DNA from: Rhabdophis nuchalis | Lineage: Eukaryota > Chordata > Lepidosauria > Squamata > Natricidae | Direction: 5' to 3' | Length of the DNA: 64,000 nt | NCBI GenBank assembly: GCA_039707465.1 | Contig: CM077645.1 | Span: 168,717,503-168,781,502 of the forward strand | Position numbers and translations under genes: made by a program | The notes under the pieces: generated by a model | Told to the model about the DNA's origin: nothing | What the model saw: only the letters and a program-made list of their open reading frames with translations | Database searches by the model: none | Part shown: in pieces, positions 55,770-64,000 of the stretch | How the letters are laid out: each line of letters begins with the position of its first letter | How positions within the stretch are numbered: the stretch's first letter is position 1

Positions 55770-56200
55770 GAAATAACTGAATGTCTGTAGAGATGCTTAG
55801 TCATTCAGCTCAAGGTTCTTTTAAAGGTGCTTTTTCAGAAGACAACTGGACATTGTTTTTTCTTTCAAAGATGTTTCGCTTCTCATCCAAGATGCTTCTT
55901 CAGGTCTGACAGGATAGTGGGGAATGGAAGGATTTATATTCCTTGCAGATAGTTGGTAATCTGCATCCTTTTAGAGGGTCATTAAAGCACTTGGAGGTTT
56001 ATCTGTGTCCTCAGAGTCACTGAGTAGTGCTCCAGGTCCTGCAGGCTGCCATATTTTTCCTCTAGAAAGCCATCCCTACTCCCACATCATTCAAAGGGTG
56101 TTCATCCCAAATTGTATAGGTCTTCAAGAGAAAAAACAAGAAAGTCCAGTTGCCTCCTGAAAAAGCAGTTTTGGAAATAACCGAATATATGTTGATGTCT
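55770..56200. mobile_element. Unclassified dispersed repeat, copy 2, with inverted ends
   Basis: Minus-strand-oriented ctgtagagatgcttagtcat, gctttttcagaagacaactg, gatgtttcgcttctcatcc and gatgcttcttcaggtctgac at the left; part of the same motif recurs in plus orientation at 56144-56166 (gtccagttgcctcctgaaaa). This gives a fold-back of about 23 bp across 290 bp. Same family as 52268-52395. Confidence 0.55.
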
Positions 56201-56277
56201 GAAGAAAAGGTGGCTTTTTCAAAGACAGAATATAACAAAGACCTGGCATAGTTTTAGCAATGGGATTCTGTAAATAA

Positions 56278-56335
56278 TAATAATCTTTATTGTCGTTGTA
56301 AAAATTACAATGAAATTGGTTACAGGAAAGTTACA
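56278..56335 (+). repeat. Short dispersed-repeat fragment
   Basis: aataataataatctttattg, tcgttgtaaaaattac and aatgaaattgg resemble the end of a common vertebrate repeat. Not classified. Confidence 0.3.
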
Positions 56336-56663
56336 GGCATTGCTATTGCTCTAGTTAGTATAATCAGTTCCAATTCAAAGGAGGCAGTGCTGTCTGGTAA
56401 GCTTGTTTTTCTAAAAAACAAAAAAGAAGAAGTGAAGATTGCTACTGGCCATTTGGACCATTGTTGGGAAGCATGACTACACTTTTAGAAAAGACTTGGA
56501 AGGCCAAAATTGTGTCTTTGGAATAATACCGTTCAATTCAAGACAAACATAGTTTGGACATTAGGCAAATTAGGCAGCCTTTCTTACAGATTTGAAGCAC
56601 TGGGAAAAGTTAAGCCATAAAATGTTCTAACTCAGTGAAAGTTTAGTTTAGTTTAGTCTAGTT

Positions 56664-56825
56664 CCAGCCATGAAAGCCAGCTGAGTGACTTCAGAGTAAT
56701 CACTCTCTCAGCCAAATCCACCTTACAGGGTTGTTGTAATGGGAAAATAGAGAAAGAAGAACTATGTATGTTCATCGCTTTGAGTTACTTATAAAAGTAA
56801 TAAAGGTGGTATTAAAGAGTCCTAT
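56664..56825 (+). mobile_element. tRNA-derived SINE, 3' part
   Basis: tccagccatgaaagccagct, cactctctcagccaaatcc and ccttacagggttgttgtaat, then cgctttgagttacttata and a tail. It matches the body of a common squamate tRNA SINE; the head is missing. Confidence 0.65.
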
Positions 56826-56834
56826 AAATCAATA

Positions 56835-57810
56835 AATATCTCATTTTCACGTTTCTAAAATGATTAAAAAATTATAAATGCAGTGAAAACTTCTAGGCAT
56901 ATATCTGTTTTCTTAAATAGTGGGTTTTTTTTATACCAATGTCTCATTTGTAGCAAGTGGTATAAACACAAGCAATGTGACTTAAATTAGTCATCAGCCA
57001 CAGAGACTTCAAGAAATATATTCTAATCATGCCAGAAATATTTCAAAAATTTTAATTGAAACTTGTTTTTCTTTTATGGAAAGAAAATAGAGTTACAAAA
57101 TAGAGATCTGGATGTAACTTTCGAAAACTGACCCTAACACCTGATATTATTCTGGATCTGTTTAACACCATTATTCAAAAGAACGTTTTTTTCAATTATT
57201 CCTTTCCTAAAAGAACATTTAAAAACTCTAACCATACTTTATACTTTATAAATATCCATGAAATAAAATAATTTGCCTTAAAATTATATCTGCCAAAGTA
57301 TAAAGCACAAAATGAGTGATTCAAAGATGACACAGTAATTATACAGTGTGGCACTAGCATTACTACAGCTAAAGTAGAAAAAAAAAACACATTCCAGTCT
57401 AAACCTGCATTTTCAAACTGTTTATGGCTGTCCCACTTTTTTTTTTTCCAGGGACTTTGGAAGAAATAAAGCTGTAATATACTTGAGCTAGGGCAGTTTG
57501 TTTTTCTCACTCAATGGTAACCATGAGTTACCAAGAATAAAGTTGTCAGTTATGCAGCAGTCAAACTGGAGTGCAGTTTGCAGAAATTAACAATCTTTTT
57601 GCCCCTTACATTCTGAAACAAGATCCTAACTGCCACAATTAGTTCATAATATCACTGTACAAGTATTAAAACGAACTGGCTGTCTTTTCGTAACATACTA
57701 TATATTGCCTCTAATGGCAGTAACAATTCAATTTAGAGTGCAAACTCAGTATTAATAATGATTGGCATACCAGATGTGGATGTTTAAAAGCATGAAAATA
57801 AGATTCACTT
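56835..57810. other. AT-rich intron
   Basis: No gene or recognised repeat. Confidence 0.5.
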
Positions 57811-57813
57811 ATA

Positions 57814-58358
57814 CACATAGTTCTAAAACTTATGAATGTAACGGAGCGTGCCAATTACATTAGTAAGGTGAGGATCTCTTCGTAAGGTGAGGATCTGTTG
57901 GAGTGAATCATGTAAAATGAACAGGAAAACTCCCTGCTTTCACCCATGCATTTGCCAATTGAATGTGCATGTGCAGGTCGTTAAGTGCACATGAAGTATC
58001 TCAGGGTATGGAAGGCCATTAGTGCTTCAGACCACCCAAGGCCGTTCCCAACCCACTGAGATAACTCATGTTCCCCACAATTGCTTCCCCCTCACATCTT
58101 GCCCTGCACCGGCAATGGGTCTGTGGAGACTCACTTACCTCACGAAAATTTAGCAAGCTGTCTCCTCTCCAGCCTCTCTCCATGGTTTGCTTGCACCTGA
58201 GGGCGAATGTTGCAGTGCCTCTGTGGTCATTCATAAAGGCAAATGACTGGCATAGTACTGCAACATTCATAAACTTGGGATTGTGTCGTAAATATTTGGG
58301 GTTATGTTGCAACTTCAAAAGGTGTCTGTGTCAACTGTTGTAACTCAAGGATTACCTG
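57814..58358. mobile_element. Tigger-like non-autonomous element (TA-flanked)
   Basis: Flanked by TA on both sides. Left end cacatagttctaaaactta; right end reversed caggtaatccttgagttac, a loose inverted repeat. The inside has cgttaagtgcacatgaag and cgtaaatatttggggttatg. Similar in terminus to 18381 but longer and more diverged. Confidence 0.5.
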
Positions 58359-58859
58359 TATTTAACTGCTATTGTTCTTTAAATATAGTAAACATTTCCT
58401 ATTGGCCTTTTTCTACATGAACTTTCTACTACTCAATATGTAATGCCACATCTCACTAATCCTAGTTATATTTGCTCTGCAAACATTAAGACTATATTAA
58501 TTTGTAATTAGCAACCCCATCACCTATTTACCCATATTATCTATTGTGATTTAACGTATTTGTTATTTCTAATTTAACTTCTGTGGTAAAAATCATAGGT
58601 TCATTTTATCAGAAATCTTAATTTCCAGTTACATCCAATACAATAGTTTATAATATATAGCAGTTATCAATAACAGATCAGCAATTCCACTGCTAAGTAA
58701 AGTGGTTGTAAAGTAAAACATCACATGACAGTACTCAACTTAAAATGTCAGTTATGGCTATGTTAAATTTATAGTTGATCACAAAAGCGACTGCCTGCAA
58801 AGGCTTCTGGTTTGGGGCTGAAAGACGAAAGTGACCGCAGTATGGTCTGTCGCATATTT

Positions 58860-59135
58860 GGGTAGACCAAGCTGCCCTGATAAAAAACACTTAGTCAGTT
58901 ATGGTTGTGTGTGAATACAGGGAGGCCCAGGAAGTAAGGCCCTGGGGGGGGGGTGCATATGCGAGAGAGGAGGAACACAGAGGAAAGAGGGTACATGATG
59001 CATGCATGCATGCGTGTGAGCCTAGAGAGGCAGAGGAAAGAGGGTGCAGAGTGTGTGTGTCAGCCTCTGCTTTGCTGTTTGCTTCAGCTGCCATTGAAAT
59101 GGGGAGGGAGGGGCTATGGTATTTGGGAATGGGAC
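58860..59135. other. GC-richer unassigned block
   Basis: Contains a G10 run near 58945, an (ATGC)n palindromic run at 58997-59012 and two gaggaaagagggt repeats. Frames here are not supported as genes. Confidence 0.4.
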
Positions 59136-59140
59136 TATAT

Positions 59141-59197
59141 CAGGGGTCCCCAACCCCCGGTCCGTGGACCGGTGCCGGTCCGCGGCTTCATAGGGTT
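59141..59197 (+). mobile_element. hAT terminus fragment, same family as 25625
   Basis: Starts caggggtccccaacccccgg and continues tccgtggaccggtgccggtc, then breaks off. The other end is absent. Confidence 0.8.
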
Positions 59198-59199
59198 AA

Positions 59200-60795
59200 T
59201 AAAAAGTTTTAGTTAAATTTATCTGCTAATCTCTTGTTTTTAGAAAAGTTTGGATCTTCAGTTTCTCATCTCTCCCTTTCAATGTCTGTGCCAAGGAGGT
59301 AGAAGTCTCACTGTGTCATTCTAATTGCACACTAATCTTTATGCCAATTCAGTGCTATTAACTCTACCCACAATAAACCATCTGTTTAGCAGCCAATGAC
59401 AACATGATCTTGGTATTGACGGTGTGTGTGACTTTATAACACATCTTTTTTAATTTCTGCCCAATCTGAGATTGACTAATTCCTGTCCATTATGAAACTG
59501 GCAATGAATGTCCAAGTTTACGGCCAGATGCTGCTGACTAACTAATCTCTTTCCTTATTCTCTTTAGCATCTAACTGCTAGAGGAGGTAATCCTTTGGCA
59601 CAGATTCAGTATTATCAACATGCTAATTATAACCACTATATCTCTTACTTCCAGGCCGATTCAGTAGAAGTATTAACCACAGTGCTTGGAGGTTGTCACG
59701 GTCAGGATAGTGAGAAGCAAATTCAGATTGAATCCCTTCCAAGCAGAGTAGTTTTGATTTTGTGGGTCTACCAACACCATATTTGATTTTTTGCTATTGC
59801 TACCACCTCAATTTGAAGGCGCTCCTAGATTCACAGGTTCTGCTCAAAGAGCAGGTGACAGCTATGGCTTGGAAACTTTTGCAGTTACATTTTGCACAGT
59901 AACTGCAGTCATTTGGTGTGGAGGTCCTGTTTACAGCCACTCATGTCCTATTCTATTTTTTACGCTAGGATTTTTATACTGCTTGTTTAATCGCTTTATT
60001 GGTAGATTGTATTTTATTGCTATTATGAGGCACTTGAAATTGATAGCATACACAATTGTTAAATAACCAAATAAATATAACACATGAAATAAAATATGAA
60101 GCATGAAATTATCTTACCACTTCTAATTGAATTTGAATGAAACATATTAAGACTTTTGAGTATTATGTTTACTGGTGGGATTCTAATGCACTTGCAATTA
60201 AGGATACAAGATAAGCCTTGTTAAAAGGATTGAACATAAAAGCACATATTCCTAAATTCATATTTTTATCACTCCATGAGATGACAAGGATGATTTAATC
60301 CTACTCCATATAATGTACACCTGTTCCAATACTCATTATACTACTGGTATTTAACTCACAGCTTAAAAGCTTGAAATAGCTAAGAGCAGAGTAAAAATTT
60401 AAATTCAATTTATGGATTGCACATTTAAGACGTAAATATGAAAGCCTTTTAACAAAACATATTACTCCCTTTGATCAGTAATATCTGGTAATTTACACAG
60501 AGGGAATTTGATTATATTGTTCAGTCTTTTAGAACAGAGCAATTTAATATAAAGGATTGATATGTTGAAATATTTCTGCATGTGTTTCTAATTCCTGTCA
60601 ATCATGCTAAATATCTGGCCATTAACATACATTGAAACCTTACAGGGGAATGGTAATGTTCAGTATTTGCAAATTATTCTTAATTGTACCTACTCTTTCT
60701 CTTATTAATGTTTGTCCTACTTGGTTTTAAGATCCACTTGTTTTTGCATTGCACTTGCTCAGTTCTCATAGGGAAGTTCTCAATGCAGGTTTTTC
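59200..60795. other. AT-rich intron
   Basis: No gene or recognised repeat. Confidence 0.5.
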
Positions 60796-60799
60796 TTTT

Positions 60800-60952
60800 T
60801 CAGCCAATTTGTCACAGAGCCTGATGCTGATCTGGGCTAAGAGTGATTGGCTTAAAGCCACCAGCCAGCATCCATGCCAAAGAGAAAACTACAAGCTGCA
60901 TCTCCCCACTTCTAATGCAGCATCTTAAACATTACACCACACTGGCTCTCTA
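60800..60952 (-). mobile_element. tRNA-derived SINE, minus strand, 5' part
   Basis: On the minus strand: gagagccagtgtggtgtaat, gtttaagatgctgcatta, then gccaatcactcttagccc. A-box-like start; the 3' tail is missing. Confidence 0.7.
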
Positions 60953-60959
60953 AATCAGA

Positions 60960-61825
60960 GAGTTTTATTTAAAGAAAAATAAACTGCAGGAAGAACAGTT
61001 AAAAACATTCAGAAAAGAAAAAGACATATTAGAAACATATGTTTGCAGGAATTTTTAAGGAGGGTGGGAACAGTGCGGTCACAGTGGGATATGACTGTAA
61101 TTTGTATTTTATTTATAAGCATGCTTTGTTGCTTAGCATATTTTGTAGCATCCAATAAGTGGCAGAAAAATCTTGAATATTTGACAGACCAAATAAAGAA
61201 GAATGTTAGATCAAGCTTCACATGTAGAGAATTATCAACTCAGTAGTGCTTCATTTGAAGTAAAAAACTGAAAAAGAAAATATTCTAAGAATCCTAAGAA
61301 GTAGACAAATAAGCAAAATAGAGCAAGAATATACTAAAGATTTTCTGACATCACTAAACTCATCAAATTTAATATGTTTACTGAAAAATTCCCATAACTG
61401 GTCAAGAAAGTACTCATATATTACAATAACCTTCTCTTAGAAATGCTGGTTAAATTCCACAGAGAACTTATATTGAAATATATGAATTGAAATGTATTGA
61501 TAGGTGAAAGGTTCACCATGTTGGCCCAAGGCTTTAAGAAAGTTGATTGCATTGCTTGAGACTCTTAGTTTCCTCTGAACTCTTCAGTCTCTCCTCTGAG
61601 ACTACACATTATTTCTTTTAAATTGCATATGTTATGCTAGGTAGCTTAATTAATGAAAAGACTGGTGTCTCGTTTAAATTAATATTTTATGACAAATAAC
61701 ACATTCCTGTCTTATTACTATTTGGGGGGGGGGGTCTAGGAAAGGTGGAGATAATCTGAGATTTTAACAAGACAATAATTATTTTCCAACAGACTTAAGA
61801 CCAGAGCAAGATGTTGCACTGAAAT
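60960..61825. other. AT-rich intron
   Basis: An 11-base G run at 61734-61744. Nothing else is recognised. Confidence 0.5.
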
Positions 61826-61829
61826 TCAG

Positions 61830-62400
61830 TCGAAAGCTACAACTGGCCCAGAATGCAGTTATGCCTGTACTGATGGATATCCCGAGGTTTACCAATGTAC
61901 ATTTATGTTGCGAAAGCTGTATTTAATCCAGTTTTCTTCCACAAGCAATTGAAGTTGCTGTTTATCATCTTTAAAGCCCTATATGGCACAGGGCCAGGTT
62001 ACCTGGGGATGACCTTTTCCTAAGGACATTTATTTGTGGTACCAGATCAGATAACATAGGCATACTCCTAGTCTCTTTCCTTAAAGACTGCCATCTCCTG
62101 GCAGCCAAGAAGTGTGTTTTTCTGTAGCAGCTCCTGCCCTATGAAACACCCTTCTCCCTGAGGTTTGGTAGGCCTTTATCTTCCCAACTTTCTGAAAAGC
62201 ACTGAAGACCCAAGCGTATCCCAAGCACTGGAATTGGGTTAGATAGATGAGAGGATTTTGTGAAGGACTGTACGTTAGAAATCAAACTTTGGAGTCAGGT
62301 GTTTATATTATTATTTATATTGTTTTAATTGCCAATTAGGAGCTGCCCAACGTTCAATTTAAGTTGGGTGGCTATATAAATGTAATAAATAAATAAACAA
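61830..62400 (+). mobile_element. Old L2/CR1-group LINE remnant
   Basis: Reading across breaks: KLQLAQNAVMPVLMD, VAVYHL*SPIW (equivalent of FKVLTTIFKALHG), RARLPGDDLF and FL*QLLPYETPF (equivalent of SVAGPALWNDLP). It ends with aagttgggtggctatataaa and an AAAT tail. Older than the KTEWLWLP copies. Confidence 0.7.
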
Positions 62401-62439
62401 ATTAATACCTCTACTTCACAAGCTACACAAGCTATTCTC

Positions 62440-62720
62440 TGTAACCATTTGGGTGCAATTCAAGATGCTAATTATCACCTATAACGCTCTTCTTGGCACA
62501 AGAAAGTGTTTTTTTTTTTTTTTTTTTGCCACGCTTGCTTCTGTTTTTGCTCATGCAAGAGATCCAGTACAAAGGGGATACTTTAGGTCACGTTTATGAA
62601 ATATTACTTAATAGGATTTCAATAGCAGAACTTCTCTGTTGCACATCAGCCTTTGGAACAGCATTTCCCTGTGTTCAAAGGGCTCCAAGCACTGGGCCAA
62701 AGTGCTTGATCGGGCTGATT
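62440..62720 (+). mobile_element. Second old LINE remnant
   Basis: VTIWVQFKMLIITYNALLGT matches the RVRFKVLTTIFKALHG block. A poly-T run (62509-62527) interrupts it. AFGTAFPCVQRAPS resembles the AFSVAGPALWN-type end. Confidence 0.5.
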
Positions 62721-62818
62721 TAGAAATAAAGTTATTTGAATTGCAATATGCTACGGTTAGCCTCAATTATTTTGTACTGCATGTTCTGTTTTTAGCTGCT
62801 TTCTTCTTTTAATCATAT

Positions 62819-62819
<1 letters not shown>

Positions 62820-62850
<31 letters not shown>
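62820..62850 (+). repeat. (AAT)n tail of L2 copy G
   Basis: About ten AAT units at the 3' end of the minus-strand LINE. Confidence 0.95.
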
Positions 62851-63930
62851 TTTAATTTATAAAACCGCACCCTCTCCCCACAGGGACTCGGGGCGGTGCA
62901 CAGGTAGAATAAAAACCAAATACATACAACAATTCTAAAAACAAATTAAATATAACCTGCGCTAAAATTCCCATTAAAACTAAATAATACTAATTCCCCA
63001 TAAAACCCCAGAGGCAGAGACTCATCCTAGGCCGGCCAGACAGAAAAAGTGAGTCTTTAATTTAAGACGGAAGGAGCGGAGGTCCGTGGTCGTCCTGATA
63101 TCGGGGGGGAGGTCGTTCCAGAGGGCCGGGCCCGCCACAGAGATAGCCCTTCCCCTGGGTGTCGCCCGCTGACAGTGTCTAGTGGACGGCACCCGGAGAA
63201 GTCCCTCTCTGTGGGAGCGAATCGGCCGCGAGGTTGTATGAGGCAGGAACCGATCCCGCAGATAGCTAGGTCCCGAGCCATGGAGCGCTTTAAAGATGAT
63301 AATTAACACCTTGAAGCGCACCCGGAAGACGACAGGTAGCCAGTGCAGCTCGCGCAAGAGCGGTGTTACATGGGTAAACCTAGCGGTTCCCATAATTGCT
63401 CGCGCGGCTGCATTCTGGACTAGCTGAAGTCTCCGGGTGCACCTCAAGGGGAGCCCCATGTAGAGAGAGTTACAATAGTCCAGTCGGGATGTCACGAGCG
63501 CATGAGTGACTGTGCGCAGGGCGTCCCGATCCAATAGGGGGCGCAATTGGCGGACCAGGCGAACCTGGTAAAACGCCCTCCTGGCCACGGCTGTCACTTG
63601 ATCTTCCATGGACAGCCGGGAATCCAGGAGGACACCCAAATTGCGAGCCCCATCCACAGGGGCAAGATGTTCGCCCCCTATGGCCAGCGATGGAATAAGC
63701 TGGTTGAATTGGGCAGCCGGAAACCACAGCCACTCGGTCTTGGTCGGGTTGAGCCTAAGTCCGTTACTTCCCATCCAGATCCGCACGGCTTCCAGGCACT
63801 GGCACATCACCGCTACGGCATCGTTGGGGTGGTTTGGGGTAGATATATACAACTGAGTATCATCAGCGTATAGATGGTATTCTATCCCAAAACCACGGAT
63901 GATCTCACCCAGCGGCTTCATGTATGTATG
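62820..63930 (-). mobile_element. L2-group LINE copy G
   Basis: A single 306-codon frame (63942-63022) enters the element at YMKPLGEIIRGFGIEYHLYA, so it begins within the RT palm. It has an intact YADD, LRLNPTKTEWLWFPAAQF, LVTSRLDYCNSLYMGLP, RELHWLPVVFRVRFKVLI and a C-terminal FFCLAGLG. Closest to copy B in sequence. The tail is (AAT)n at 62820-62850 in plus-strand view. The open frame is long because the insertion is young, but the 5' half of the RT is missing, so it cannot work alone. Confidence 0.9.
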
Positions 63931-64000
63931 TAAGCTACCCAAGAGTTGTTTTTCAAGTTAAGAGCAAATAAATAATGTAAATAAATAAATAGACCCATAA

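Larger units (their letters stand above)
41931..64000 (-). other. PTPRM: PTPRM intron 1 (partial)
   Basis: Sequence upstream of exon 2 on the minus strand. The signal-peptide exon is not in the window. The intron holds L2 copies, hAT elements, SINEs, a solo LTR and otherwise AT-rich DNA. Confidence 0.85.

Noticed and set aside
63022..63942. A 306-codon frame that could be called a functional protein gene
   Set aside because: It is an L2-group RT fragment starting in the palm domain with a 3' UTR and (AAT)n tail; no start context or promoter.

Overview
The window looks like intronic DNA of a squamate reptile, most likely a snake. The evidence is an AT-rich background together with BovB (RTE), CR1 and L2-group LINEs, tRNA-headed SINEs with BovB-like tails, a 5S-rRNA-headed SINE, a DIRS retrotransposon, many small hAT elements and long microsatellites. 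Species cannot be named from the sequence. No prokaryotic features, CRISPR array, operon or rRNA/tRNA gene are present.

Only one host gene can be supported: PTPRM (receptor-type protein tyrosine phosphatase mu), on the minus strand. Two consecutive coding exons of its N-terminal MAM domain are present, exon 2 (123 bp, 41808-41930) and exon 3 (269 bp, 7808-8076). Both have AG/GT borders and matching phases. The window therefore runs from within intron 1 (right end), through a complete intron 2 of about 33.7 kb, into intron 3 (left end).

The rest is layers of mobile elements. From 0 to 6.6 kb there is a cluster of LINE ends: CR1, BovB 3' end, CR1, then two L2-group copies head to head. From 9.9 to 20.6 kb lie two decayed BovB 5' copies (endonuclease region) plus SINEs, hAT elements with target duplications, a Tigger-like element and a composite GC-rich/CT-rich element. 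From 21.2 to 26.8 kb there are an L2 remnant, a large L2 copy with a mutated YADD box, and an 1.13 kb hAT element with a perfect 8-bp target duplication. At 30-31.6 kb is a minus-strand CR1. At 32.3-36.4 kb is a decayed but structurally complete DIRS element, with inverted terminal repeats, the internal complementary region, gag, RT-RNase H and tyrosine recombinase. At 37.9-38.8 kb a heavily broken CR1 ORF1 (esterase-type) can be read. From 39 to 45 kb there are L2 pieces, two hAT elements and PTPRM exon 2. From 46 to 62 kb the sequence is sparser, with a 5S SINE, a tRNA SINE, a 52-bp-arm fold-back, a solo LTR and further SINEs. At 61.8-63.9 kb are two old LINE remnants and a minus-strand L2 copy.

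I found no new enzymatic system. The observations most worth a second look are the DIRS element whose internal complementary region still spells out the joined element ends, the near-invisible CR1 ORF1, the module shared by two different DNA transposons, the head-to-head L2 pair, and a set of perfect short inverted repeats (14-27 bp arms) that look like template-switch products. All element names come from reading motifs, not from a database search.
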